Notes: generated from the letters alone by a model not told the origin. DNA of 64,000 nucleotides from Flavobacterium potami (GCF_020026915.1 NZ_JAINUY010000001.1:1054001-1118000), one strand, 5' to 3'; positions 23,926 to 32,450 are shown, numbered from the stretch's first letter. Numbers and translations are program-made.

Positions 23926-26643
23926 ATGAAGAATAAATTACTTCCTTTAATTTTTATTTTAGGTTCTTACTATGGATATTCACAAGTAAGTATTGGTAAG
24001 CAGGTGCCTAATGCTTCTGCGCAGTTAGAGGTTTTCTCTAGTGACAAAGGGGTATTAATTCCCAATGTTGAATTAACAAGTACAGTAGATAGTTCAACCA
24101 TTAAAAATGGAAACGTTGTAAGTTTATTGGTTTTTAATACTCAAACTATTGCTGATGTAGTACCGGGATACTACTACTGGTACAATAACAAATGGAATAA
24201 ATTTGTAGTTTCAGGCGAGTCAAATGGCATTGTTGCGGGTAATGGAGAACCAGGTAAAAAAGGAGAGCCAGGATATCCAGGTGAAAACGTAACGCTTTAC
24301 ACGGACAAATCAAGTGGTACTGTATATGTTCAAAATGAAGATGGAACTTGGACAGCAATAAATGGTAAAAACGGTATCGATGGTAAGAATGGAATTGCTG
24401 GAGATAAAGGTCTTCCAGGAGATAAAGGTCTAGATGCTACGGTTCAGATGTATATTGATTATGATACTGGAATTGTTTATGTTAGAGACCCAAAAAATCC
24501 TGAAAAGTGGATTCCTGTAAGTGGCCTTGACGGTATTGCAGGAGCGACGGGAGCACCTGGAACGGCAGGTTCTATTACTACTCTTGATGCCATTGTTAAA
24601 GATCCAAGTGGTAATATTTATGCTTACGTTGGAGACGATAAAACAGTTGCAGGCCGTGACAAAGATTGGGCGGATAAATCGCCAAACTGGGTTAAGATCA
24701 ATGGTCTTGACGGAAGAGATGGAAAAGATGGTATTGTAGGGGGTAACGGAGCGCCTGGAGACAAAGGAGAAGTAGGTTATCCTGGAGATAATGTTGCCAT
24801 GTATATTGACAACACTACAGGAACTGTTTATGTTCGTGATCCAAAAAATCCTGATAAATGGATTCCTTTAACGGGTAAAAACGGAATCGACGGTATTGCC
24901 GGAGCAACGGGAGCGCCAGGAACAGCTGGTTCAATCACAACTCTAGATGCAATTGTCAAAGATCCAGAGGGCAATATCTATGCTTATGTTGGAGATGACA
25001 AAACAGTTGAAGGACGTGACAAAGAATGGGCAGATAAATCGCCAAACTGGGTTAAGATCAATGGACTTAACGGTGCCAATGGAATCGCCGGAGCAACGGG
25101 AGCGCCAGGAACAGCTGGTTCAATCACAACTCTAGATGCCATTGTTAAAGATCCTTCAGGAGATATCTATGCTTACGTTGGAGACGATAAAACAGTTGCA
25201 GGACGTGACAAAGAATGGGCAGATAAATCGCCAAACTGGGTTAAGATCAATGGACTTAACGGTGCCAATGGAATTGCCGGAGCAACAGGAGCGCCAGGAA
25301 CAGCTGGTTCAATCACGACTCTTGATGCCATTGTTAAAGATCCTGCTGGTAATATCTATGCTTACGTTGGAGACGATAAAACAGTTGCAGGCCGTGACAA
25401 AGAATGGGCTGATAAATCGCCAAGCTGGGTTAAGATCAATGGTCTTGACGGAAGAGATGGAAAAGATGGTATTGTAGGAGGTAACGGAGCACCTGGAAAC
25501 AAAGGAGAAGCTGGTTATCCTGGAGATAATGTTGCCATGTATATTGACAACACTACTGGAACAGTTTACGTTCGTGATCCAAAAAATCCTGATAAATGGA
25601 TTCCATTAACAGGTAAAAACGGTATCGACGGCAAGAATGGAATTGCAGGAGATAAAGGTCTTCCAGGAGATAAAGGTTTAGATGCTTCAATCGAGATGTA
25701 TATTGATTATGAAACAGGAACTGTTTATGTAAGAGATCCGAAAGATTCTACCAAATGGATTCCTGCAAATAAAGAAACGGTAACGTCATTAAAAGATGTA
25801 GTTACTCAGAAAGAAGATGAGCAGGGGCAACAATATGATGTACACACATTAACATATACCGATGAGAATGGGACGGCAAATCCTATTGATATGTCAATAT
25901 TAGTAAAAGGAACAGAAACATTGACAACCCTTCAATATGATCCTGCTACTGGAGAATTAAATTATAAAGATGAAAAAGGTGAAGTTTCGAATTTCAAATT
26001 AACAGATTTAGTTGGTGACGCAGAGACTTTGACAAAATTAGAAGTTAATAATAATGATGGAACATTAGATTATACAGATGAAGGTAAGAATGTTCATCAT
26101 TTAGATTTGACTGATGTGGTTAAAGAGCCTTGGTTTGCGGTAGCTTCAAACAAAGCAGCAGTATCTAATACGGATGATCTTTACACTCAGGGCTGGGTTG
26201 GAATCGGTTTTGATAAAAAATCGGATGCTCCAAATGAGAAACTGAGAGTAAACGGAGCAATCACAACTGTCAATTCTTATTATGCCGATTATGTATTTGA
26301 GGATTATTTTAAAGGGTTCTCTGATATAAAATCAGATTATAAATTTAAAAAACTGGAAGAAGTGGATGCTTTTATTAAAAAGAACAAACACCTTCCTGGA
26401 ATTACACCAATCAATGAATTGGTAAAAACAAAAGAAGGATATTCATTTAATATGTCAGAACTATCAATTCAGTTATTAGAAAAAACAGAAGAGATGTATC
26501 TTCATATTATTGAGCAGAACAAAATAAACGAAGCTCAAAGTAAAGAAATTGAAGCAAAAGAACAGGAAATTAAAGAACTGAAAAAAGCTTCAGAAGCTAT
26601 GAATTTACGATTGGAAAAATTAGAGAAATTATTAGCTAAGTAA
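23926..26643 (+). CDS. Large modular collagen-like surface protein
   Basis: 905-residue exported protein (signal peptide MKNKLLPLIFILGSYYGYSQ) of unknown function. N-terminal domain (21-100) is followed by collagen-like Gly-X-Y segments alternating with two modules. Module A, 45 residues from SITTLDAIVKDP to WVKING, occurs at 216-260, 336-380, 399-443 and 462-506. Module B, about 28 residues around MYIDNTTGTVYVRDPKNP, occurs at 121-147 (divergent), 173-200, 289-317, 535-563 and 589-616. Then come two Thr/Leu-rich repeats (620-735), and a C-terminal region with a tail-fibre-like segment (YADYVFEDYF...KHLPGI) and a coiled coil (about 850-905). The C-terminus resembles a widespread Bacteroidota surface-protein ending. 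It may form a trimeric fibre; that is inference. Confidence 0.8.
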   Translation: MKNKLLPLIFILGSYYGYSQVSIGKQVPNASAQLEVFSSDKGVLIPNVELTSTVDSSTIKNGNVVSLLVFNTQTIADVVPGYYYWYNNKWNKFVVSGESNGIVAGNGEPGKKGEPGYPGENVTLYTDKSSGTVYVQNEDGTWTAINGKNGIDGKNGIAGDKGLPGDKGLDATVQMYIDYDTGIVYVRDPKNPEKWIPVSGLDGIAGATGAPGTAGSITTLDAIVKDPSGNIYAYVGDDKTVAGRDKDWADKSPNWVKINGLDGRDGKDGIVGGNGAPGDKGEVGYPGDNVAMYIDNTTGTVYVRDPKNPDKWIPLTGKNGIDGIAGATGAPGTAGSITTLDAIVKDPEGNIYAYVGDDKTVEGRDKEWADKSPNWVKINGLNGANGIAGATGAPGTAGSITTLDAIVKDPSGDIYAYVGDDKTVAGRDKEWADKSPNWVKINGLNGANGIAGATGAPGTAGSITTLDAIVKDPAGNIYAYVGDDKTVAGRDKEWADKSPSWVKINGLDGRDGKDGIVGGNGAPGNKGEAGYPGDNVAMYIDNTTGTVYVRDPKNPDKWIPLTGKNGIDGKNGIAGDKGLPGDKGLDASIEMYIDYETGTVYVRDPKDSTKWIPANKETVTSLKDVVTQKEDEQGQQYDVHTLTYTDENGTANPIDMSILVKGTETLTTLQYDPATGELNYKDEKGEVSNFKLTDLVGDAETLTKLEVNNNDGTLDYTDEGKNVHHLDLTDVVKEPWFAVASNKAAVSNTDDLYTQGWVGIGFDKKSDAPNEKLRVNGAITTVNSYYADYVFEDYFKGFSDIKSDYKFKKLEEVDAFIKKNKHLPGITPINELVKTKEGYSFNMSELSIQLLEKTEEMYLHIIEQNKINEAQSKEIEAKEQEIKELKKASEAMNLRLEKLEKLLAK
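24892..25443 (+). repeat. 189-bp tandem repeat inside the collagen-like gene
   Basis: Three consecutive 63-residue units (GIAGATGAPGTAG, then module A, then LNGAN) begin at 24892, 25081 and 25270; the third ends in a different linker. A fourth related copy starts at 24532, separated by a module B. Copies are nearly identical at DNA level, with mostly silent changes, which marks recent expansion. Confidence 0.85.
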
Positions 26644-26659
26644 TAGAATAGATTAAAAG

Positions 26660-26689
26660 AAAAACCCAACTATCTCAGTTGGGTTTTTT
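26660..26689 (+). terminator. Terminator after the collagen-like gene
   Basis: AAAACCCAAC (26661-26670), loop TATCTCA, GTTGGGTTTT from 26678 with a T run to 26689. Canonical hairpin 17 nt after the stop codon. Confidence 0.85.
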
Positions 26690-26917
26690 ATTTAAATCAT
26701 GGTTTAATTACTGCATTAAAAATGTCTTAAACTATGATTTTAAAAACTTTTCGTGGTAAACTTAGATTGGAATTACTCTGACCTTTGTGGCTTCAAACAA
26801 ATTTGTAGGATCAGTTATTATTGGATGATAAAATAAAAGACAATGCTTGTTTTTCTATTTATAAGTCTATTTGATAATGTTTTAAAATTTTTAATAACCC
26901 ATTAATGATTAAATCAT

Positions 26918-27424
26918 ATGAAGAATAAATTACTTCCTTTACTTTTTGTCTTAGGTAGTTATTCTGCCTACTCACAAGTAGTGATAGGAAAACAAGAAGT
27001 TACACCTTCTGCTCAATTAGAGGTTTTTGCTAGTGATAAAGGGATGTTGATTCCTCGTGTTCAATTGACAAGTACTACGGATAAAACAACTATTAAAAGT
27101 GGCAATGTAGAAAGTTTGTTGGTATTTAATACTCAGACAATTTCAGATATTGTGCCTGGTTACTATTACTGGTATAACAATAAATGGAATAAATTTATTA
27201 TTTCTGGCGAATCCAATGGTGTTGTTGCTGGTGAAGGTGCGCCTGGTAAAAAAGGAGATCCTGGATATCCTGGTGAAAATGTAACATTGTATACTGATAA
27301 AGGAACAGGTACTGTATATGTCCAAAACGAAGATGGAACATGGACATCTATAAACGGTAAAAATGGATTGGACGGCAAAAACGGTATTTCTGGAGGCAAA
27401 GGGCTTCCAGGAGATAGACGATAA
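26918..27424 (+). CDS. Truncated collagen-like protein, sibling of the large one
   Basis: 168-residue product that repeats the first 168 residues of the large collagen-like protein: signal peptide (MKNKLLPLLFVLGSYSAYSQ), the same N-terminal domain (QLEVFASDKGMLIPRVQLTS, GYYYWYNNKWNKF), first collagen segment and first module B. It then stops abruptly at GLPGDRR where the sibling reads GLPGDKGLDA. All later modules, the fibre domain and coiled coil are missing. The leader and first codons are nearly the same in both genes. This is probably the remnant of a duplicated gene cut by a deletion; it could still be expressed as a short secreted protein. Confidence 0.7.
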   Translation: MKNKLLPLLFVLGSYSAYSQVVIGKQEVTPSAQLEVFASDKGMLIPRVQLTSTTDKTTIKSGNVESLLVFNTQTISDIVPGYYYWYNNKWNKFIISGESNGVVAGEGAPGKKGDPGYPGENVTLYTDKGTGTVYVQNEDGTWTSINGKNGLDGKNGISGGKGLPGDRR

Positions 27425-27440
27425 GGGAATCTTCTTAAAA

Positions 27441-27824
27441 ATGTTTAGAAGAAAATTAAAAGCTGATTTTGATGTTTTTGAAAAATCATTTTTCGATACT
27501 AATGAAGATAAAAACAAACAATATGATCGTACGATATATGTAGTGTATGAAAAGAAAGAATTACTTAGTATTCTGCAAGAAAATATAAATGCAAATGCAT
27601 TGGTTTGTTTATTTGATAAACAGTTTTATACAAGCTTATCATTATTAGAAATAATGAATAATGTGATACTATTTGATGATTGTAAAACAAGCCGAGAACT
27701 TTTTAGCGAAATGAAGACTTTTTTTAAAAAGAAATTCGACTTAAAAAACAAAAAGATATCAATGAAAAAGACTTTTAGTGTCATGTCTCCAGAATATCAC
27801 AAAGCGATGTACTATTTAATGTGA
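27441..27824 (+). CDS. Small protein of unknown function
   Basis: 127-residue, lysine-rich protein beginning MFRRKLKADFDVFEKSFFDTNED; no signal peptide, no membrane segment and no family that I recognise. Alternating predicted strands and helices (RTIYVVYEKKELL, ALVCLFDKQFY, NVILFDDCKTS) loosely suggest a small Rossmann- or receiver-like fold, but no active-site residues are evident. The start at 27441 is preferred; an ATG at 27363 would overlap the truncated collagen-like gene in another frame and merely translate its end. It begins 16 nt after that gene's stop and may be the survivor of a deletion that joined two unrelated genes. Confidence 0.6.
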   Translation: MFRRKLKADFDVFEKSFFDTNEDKNKQYDRTIYVVYEKKELLSILQENINANALVCLFDKQFYTSLSLLEIMNNVILFDDCKTSRELFSEMKTFFKKKFDLKNKKISMKKTFSVMSPEYHKAMYYLM

Positions 27825-27866
27825 TTTTTTTATTTGGTATAACTATTTAATAGTATACCATCAATT

Positions 27867-27902
27867 GATTGCAGGATAAGCTTGGTCTCTTATTCTGCAA
27901 TC
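27867..27902 (+). terminator. Hairpin downstream of the small unknown gene
   Basis: GATTGCAGGATAAG (27867-27880) pairs with CTTATTCTGCAATC (27889-27902), 14 bp with one G-T pair and an 8-nt loop, followed by TCGTTTTAA. Likely terminator. A separate perfect 12-bp palindrome TTGTTATAACAA lies at 27955-27966, 45 nt before the next gene, and could be an operator. Confidence 0.6.
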
Positions 27903-28011
27903 TCGTTTTAATACTATATTTTAAGCTGTCAAATAAAGTTTTTTCTAATAAGTGTTGTTATAACAATTAATTCTCTTAAATTGTTCTGATAAAAAATAAT
28001 TGACAGCAAGA

Positions 28012-29301
28012 ATGAAAAAACAGACTTTATTTTATATTTCTACAACTTTGGTTGCAACTCTATTAACAAGTTGTAAAGTTTCTCAAAACGTTTCAGGAAA
28101 AACTATTGTTTTAAAGAATAAGGGTACGATAGCTTTATCTCAAAAAGCGGTTTCCATAAAAAGAGAAGATTTAAAAGAATATAAAAATAAAGGAAGTTTT
28201 CCAATACTACTTTTTAAAACAGATACAATTCCGGCACAAACCAATGATCTTAATGGAGATGGGAAATGGGATGAACTATTTTTTACTACCAATTTTTTGC
28301 CAAGCGAAGAAAAGATTGTCACATTAGAATGGTCAGAAGTTGATCCGAAATTTACTGTAAAAACAAGCGTTCGATTTGGGAAAAGAGAAGGGAAGAATTT
28401 ACCAGTTCATCCCGATACTCAAGAAGTTTTAATGGCTGACCAAGTTTATAAAAAATTAGGTTATCAAAAATATCAAACAGACGGGCCAACTTGGGAAAAT
28501 GATAAAGTAGGTTTTAGACATTATTTGGATGGAAGAAACTGCAAAGATGTTTTTGGAAAAAAAATACCTGGAATAACTCCCGAAAATGTTGGAATTAATA
28601 ACGAAGGTGCTGTTGAAGATAATTATCATGTAATGCACGACTGGGGAAGAGATATTTTTCCGGTTGGAAATTCTGCTGGCTTAGGAGGTTATGCGTTGTC
28701 TGTTGACAATAAAATTAACAGGCTTGGAATTTTACTTAATGATACCATTAATAATGTAGAAAAAACGACTTTCAAAATTGTTAGTGAAGGTCCGGTGAAT
28801 TCAGTTTTGAGTTATCACTATCAAAATTGGAAAGCATCTAATAATATGTATCAAGTGCAAGAAACAACTTCTATCTGGCCTGGAATGTATGGTTATAAAA
28901 ATACGGTAGCAATAAACGGGATTAAAGGGAAGGAAACTTTTCTGGCTGCAATTTCTAATTTGAATAATAAAAAACCGTTGCAGGTTATTGAATCTGGTGA
29001 TTGGATTTGTTTAATACAGCATGATTATTTGACCTACGAACGTCAATGGATTTTAGGAACTGCTATTTTAGTTCCGAAGAATATTTATGAGGGTTATATT
29101 GAAGCTCCAAAAACGGGACAACTGACAGATTCGTATTTGGCAAAACTAAAGATTGAAAACAATAAAGAAATTAGTTATTATGCCATTGCTGCTTGGGAAT
29201 TAAGTGCTGATAAAGGATTTGAAGATTCTACATTTTTCACCAATTATGTAACGAATTTAGCAAAACAGCTTTCTGTAAAAATAGATATTTTAATCAAGTA
29301 G
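28012..29301 (+). CDS. DUF4861 lipoprotein, pectin-associated
   Basis: 429-residue lipoprotein (lipobox LLTSC, C21) that resembles the DUF4861 family, which I know as a frequent neighbour of pectin and rhamnogalacturonan enzymes in Bacteroidota. Visible segments include NDLNGDGKWDELFF, the DGPTWENDKVGFRHYLDGRN stretch, and VMHDWGRDIFPVGNSAGLGGYAL; conserved aromatic and acidic residues there suggest a carbohydrate enzyme, but no reaction can be stated from sequence alone. The ATG at 28012 fits the signal peptide better than a TTG at 28000. It is cut off from the other pectinases by the collagen-like genes. Confidence 0.75.
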   Translation: MKKQTLFYISTTLVATLLTSCKVSQNVSGKTIVLKNKGTIALSQKAVSIKREDLKEYKNKGSFPILLFKTDTIPAQTNDLNGDGKWDELFFTTNFLPSEEKIVTLEWSEVDPKFTVKTSVRFGKREGKNLPVHPDTQEVLMADQVYKKLGYQKYQTDGPTWENDKVGFRHYLDGRNCKDVFGKKIPGITPENVGINNEGAVEDNYHVMHDWGRDIFPVGNSAGLGGYALSVDNKINRLGILLNDTINNVEKTTFKIVSEGPVNSVLSYHYQNWKASNNMYQVQETTSIWPGMYGYKNTVAINGIKGKETFLAAISNLNNKKPLQVIESGDWICLIQHDYLTYERQWILGTAILVPKNIYEGYIEAPKTGQLTDSYLAKLKIENNKEISYYAIAAWELSADKGFEDSTFFTNYVTNLAKQLSVKIDILIK

Positions 29302-29694
29302 AAGTCGTTGATTTGAATAGCCGTTAAGATGACTTTGACACTTGAATGTCTAAAATTGTCCATGAAAATAAGAGACTAATTGAGTAATTTTTTCCTTTTT
29401 TGAGTAATTTTTCCATTGATAAACCCACAAATGAGAGTGCTTTCAGACGATATTAAATAAAAAAAATCAATGTATCAGATACTTCATATAAAGCTTTAAT
29501 TATAGTAATTGGATATAATTTAAAAATAAGTATTTGATTTCTAGATTATTGTAGTTTTTGAATGTTTTGACAAACGTACAGGTCAATTTATTGTAAAGAA
29601 AATGAATGAAAAACTGCATTAAATTTAACAGCAAATTTGTTGTAACTATCACACAAACTTCTATTTTTGTGGCTTAATTTAACAATATATAAGC
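29302..29694. other. Gap upstream of the histone-like gene
   Basis: 393 nt without a gene. It contains a 20-nt-spaced direct repeat TTGAGTAATTTTT(T)CC (29380-29395 and 29400-29414) of unknown meaning, and a promoter near its end described separately. Otherwise AT-rich sequence with no pattern that I can support. Confidence 0.5.
29640..29669 (+). promoter_or_regulatory. Promoter of the histone-like gene
   Basis: TTG at 29640-29642 and TATTTTTG at 29662-29669 are separated by 19 nt and match the Bacteroidota/Flavobacterium -33/-7 consensus exactly. The start codon follows 25 nt after the -7 element. Confidence 0.7.
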
Positions 29695-29871
29695 ATGAAA
29701 GATTTATTAGTAAAAATCAACGCCGAAATTGACACATTTAAAGCAGAAGCTGAATCTTTAACTGAAAAAGGAATTAAAGCTGCAGGTCCAAGAGCACGTA
29801 AAGCTACTTTAGAAATTGAAAAACTTTTAAAAGAGTTCAGAAAAGTTTCTATCGAAGAATCAAAAAAATAA
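29695..29871 (+). CDS. Histone H1-like small basic protein
   Basis: 58-residue lysine-rich protein, MKDLLVKINAEIDTFKAEAE then SLTEKGIKAAGPRARKATLE and a basic tail. It resembles the short histone H1/Hc1-like proteins of Bacteroidota, thought to be nucleoid-associated. It has its own canonical promoter and a perfect terminator, so it is a single-gene transcript. The GPRARKATLEIEKLLKEFRK segment is the family hallmark that I used. Nothing links it functionally to sugar use; it seems to be a bystander between the two catabolic regions. Confidence 0.85.
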   Translation: MKDLLVKINAEIDTFKAEAESLTEKGIKAAGPRARKATLEIEKLLKEFRKVSIEESKK

Positions 29872-29889
29872 TTTTCTTTAGAGAAAGTA

Positions 29890-29918
29890 AAAACCTCGCT
29901 GAAAAGCGAGGTTTTTTT
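29890..29918 (+). terminator. Terminator after the histone-like gene
   Basis: AAAACCTCGCT (29890-29900), loop GAAA, AGCGAGGTTTT (29905-29915), T run to 29918. Perfect 11-bp stem. It could also serve the convergent regulator gene from the other side. Confidence 0.9.
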
Positions 29919-29975
29919 ATTTAATTCGTGAATTCGTGGCGGAAAACCTTTCAACATAACTATGAACTTTGGCCC

Positions 29976-31022
29976 TTAGATCGAATTTCTATCAATAAAA
30001 TTGAAAGGCACTTTTACCTGACCTTTTTCTTTATTTAAAATCATGCGAGCGGCAGTTTCTCCCATGATATTAAAATCTGTAGACATTACTGTAATTCCTA
30101 ATAATTCTTTCAGAGGTGTATCATTATAAGATATTACTCCAATCTCTTTTCCTAAAACGTATTCTTCATCGCGAATCTGTTTCACTAGATTTACCAGATC
30201 AGATTCTTCAATAGTGATAAATAAATCTCCTTTTTTAAGAATCATATCATCGTAAACTTCGCTTAGAATCTCAAAATTGATTTCGTGTTCAACGCAGAAT
30301 TTTCTAAATCCGTGTAGAATTCTTCTAGGATAAGGATAAACGGCTTTGTCGGGATAAACTAATATAAGTCGCTTGTATTTTGCTATTTTAGAAAGACCTT
30401 CTTTTAAAGCATTATAAATATCATTTTCAAAATCCTGATAAATTTTAATTACTTCATCACCGGTACCTAATTTGATATTATCTAGAACAACAAGTTTTTC
30501 TTGTGGAATATTTTTAATCGCATTTACCACTTCGTCTGTAAAACTAAGATGTTTTAACTCGTCTGTTTTAAAATGTGTTGTAATGACATAATAGTCGTAT
30601 GCGCCTTCAAACTTATCTAAGATATTTAAAAATAACGTTTCGTCGCAGTGATAGATTTGAAGATCAACATGTGCATTTGCTCCTAAAGTATCAATAAAAG
30701 AACTATAAGTTTTCATTTTATAAGAACTCAACTTATTCGTTAGAAACAAAATATTGACTTTAGACTCCAGTTTAGTTCTGGTAATATAATAACCTTTACC
30801 TCTAATAGAAGAAATGATTTTTCTTTCCTTTAAAATGTTATACGCCTTTTCGACTGTATCTCGAGACATATAAAATTCTTCACTAAAACTATTTATGGAA
30901 GGAATTTTTTGATTGATTTTCAAATTTCCATTAGCGATGTTCTGAAGAATAGAGTCAACAATTTGTTTGTACTTAGGAACCCTTGAGTCTTCGTCTATTT
31001 TAATAAGTTTGATCATGTTCAT
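29976..31022 (-). CDS. GntR/LacI-type transcriptional regulator, probably of rhamnose genes
   Basis: 348-residue regulator with an N-terminal GntR winged helix (about 1-75; VPKYKQIVDSILQNIANG, INSFSEEFYMSRDTVEKAYN, IRGKGYYI) joined to a LacI/periplasmic-binding-type effector domain (about 88-340, with VISYNDTPLKELLGITVMSTDF near the end). This combination is common among Bacteroidota sugar regulators. The gene is divergent from rhaT, and the shared 378-nt region contains matching inverted motifs, so it most likely controls the rhamnose operon in response to rhamnose or an intermediate. MNM at the start leaves the first or third codon as the initiator. Confidence 0.85.
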   Translation of the reverse strand: MNMIKLIKIDEDSRVPKYKQIVDSILQNIANGNLKINQKIPSINSFSEEFYMSRDTVEKAYNILKERKIISSIRGKGYYITRTKLESKVNILFLTNKLSSYKMKTYSSFIDTLGANAHVDLQIYHCDETLFLNILDKFEGAYDYYVITTHFKTDELKHLSFTDEVVNAIKNIPQEKLVVLDNIKLGTGDEVIKIYQDFENDIYNALKEGLSKIAKYKRLILVYPDKAVYPYPRRILHGFRKFCVEHEINFEILSEVYDDMILKKGDLFITIEESDLVNLVKQIRDEEYVLGKEIGVISYNDTPLKELLGITVMSTDFNIMGETAARMILNKEKGQVKVPFNFIDRNSI

Positions 31023-31400
31023 TTGAGGAAATTTGTCCCGTATTTCAACGAAACCCTTTTTTAATTCTAAATTTTATCAAAAAAAACTTTTTAAGTATAA
31101 TATTTTTCGATTTACTCATTATGCTACTCAAAAGAGAATTCAATAACACTTGTAATCTTTTTTTTATAATTTCTAAATTTTAACCCGAATGCAGATTCAA
31201 TAATTACGAAATCGATTGCTAAAATAGCCATTTTAAATTTATTTACCCAATAATTACAAAGTGTTATTTGTAATAATCTTTAGATTTAACAAAAAAAGCA
31301 AAATCTATAAAGGATAGTACAGGACAGTTTTGTTTTTTACATTCTATTATTTTACAAAACCAAATTACTATCTACCTAACCAAAAACTAAAATTTATTAA
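31023..31400. promoter_or_regulatory. Divergent control region between the GntR-type regulator and rhaT
   Basis: 378 nt with no gene. AATAACACTTGTAAT (31142-31156) and its near-exact inverse ATTACAAAGTGTTATT (31253-31268) face each other about 110 bp apart. The second overlaps an 8-bp-arm palindrome, ATTACAAA-6-TTTGTAAT (31253-31274). These are the best candidates for regulator binding sites serving both directions. I could not place a clear -33/-7 pair. Confidence 0.5.
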
Positions 31401-32450
31401 ATGGAATCATTATTAGGAATCATTTTTCATTCTATCGGAGGATTTTCTTCAGGTAGTTTTTATATGCCTTTTAAAAAAGTAAAAGACTGGGCTTGGGAAA
31501 GCTATTGGCTTGTAGGAGGGTTTTTCTCTTGGCTGATTGTACCACCAATCGCAGCTTACTTAACAATTCCTCATTTTGGTGAAATTATCGCTGCCGCTTC
31601 TCCATCAATAAAAGCCTTTACGTTTACAATGGGTCTTGTGTGGGGAATAGGAGGTTTAACTTATGGTTTAGGTGTTCGCTATTTAGGAATGTCTTTAGGA
31701 AATTCGATTACGCTTGGGTTCTGCTCTGCATTTGGTGCTTTGGTTCCTTCAATTTATTACGATTTATATCCAACAGAAGGTAAAATCTCTTTCACGGATA
31801 TGCTTGCAAGTTCTGGTGGACAATTGGTTTTATTAGGAACTGCAGTGTGTCTTTTAGGAATTGCAATTTCAGGAAAAGCAGGAATGCTTAAAGAAAAAGA
31901 TTTTGCCACAGGTCACGAAGATAAAGACAAAGATTTCAGTTTAGTAAAAGGTTTAACCGTTGCTGTTATTTCGGGTATTTTGAGCTCTTTTTTTAATTAC
32001 GGAATTGAAGCTGGAAAACCAATGGCAGAACAAGCCGTAATTAACGGTTGCAATCCTTTGTTTCAAAACAATGTAACGTATATCGTTTTGCTTTGGGGAG
32101 GTCTTACAACCAACTTTATCTGGTGTCTTTATCTGAATTTTAAAAATAAAACTATTGGTGATTATACCAATAAATCTACTCCGATAACTAAAAACGTTTT
32201 GTTTTCTGCTCTTGCTGGAACTATGTGGTTTTTACAGTTTTTCTTCTACGGAATGGGAGAAAGTAAATTAGGAAATGGGGCAAGTTCATGGATTTTGCAC
32301 ATGGCAACTATTATCCTGACAGCAAACTTTTGGGGATTTTATTTAAAAGAATGGACGGGAGTTTCTAAAAAGACATTTAGAACTTTCATCTGGGGAATCG
32401 GGCTAATTATGCTTTCGATTGTTTTGGTAGGAATTGGTAACTCATTATAA
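31401..32450 (+). CDS. rhaT: L-rhamnose/H+ symporter
   Basis: Inner-membrane permease of the drug/metabolite transporter superfamily, RhaT family, importing L-rhamnose with protons. The 349 residues form about ten hydrophobic segments and start with GIIFHSIGGFSSGSFYMPFK, the RhaT signature. It precedes the aldolase gene by 27 nt, and the whole block downstream encodes rhamnose breakdown. Recognition is confident. Confidence 0.95.
   Translation: MESLLGIIFHSIGGFSSGSFYMPFKKVKDWAWESYWLVGGFFSWLIVPPIAAYLTIPHFGEIIAAASPSIKAFTFTMGLVWGIGGLTYGLGVRYLGMSLGNSITLGFCSAFGALVPSIYYDLYPTEGKISFTDMLASSGGQLVLLGTAVCLLGIAISGKAGMLKEKDFATGHEDKDKDFSLVKGLTVAVISGILSSFFNYGIEAGKPMAEQAVINGCNPLFQNNVTYIVLLWGGLTTNFIWCLYLNFKNKTIGDYTNKSTPITKNVLFSALAGTMWFLQFFFYGMGESKLGNGASSWILHMATIILTANFWGFYLKEWTGVSKKTFRTFIWGIGLIMLSIVLVGIGNSL

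Noticed and set aside
24521..25477. Open frames at 24521, 24947 and 25136 inside the collagen-like gene
   Set aside because: They are shifted readings of the repeated modules (leucine-, glutamine- and arginine-rich low-complexity products) and vanish outside the repeat; only the 905-residue frame has a signal peptide and domain structure.
23926..27424. Tail-fibre-like collagen genes considered as part of a prophage
   Set aside because: No capsid, terminase, integrase, portal or lysis gene in the surroundings; signal peptides point to secretion instead.
27363..27440. Longer start for the small unknown gene at 27363
   Set aside because: The added 26 residues are only an out-of-frame reading of the truncated collagen-like gene's end.
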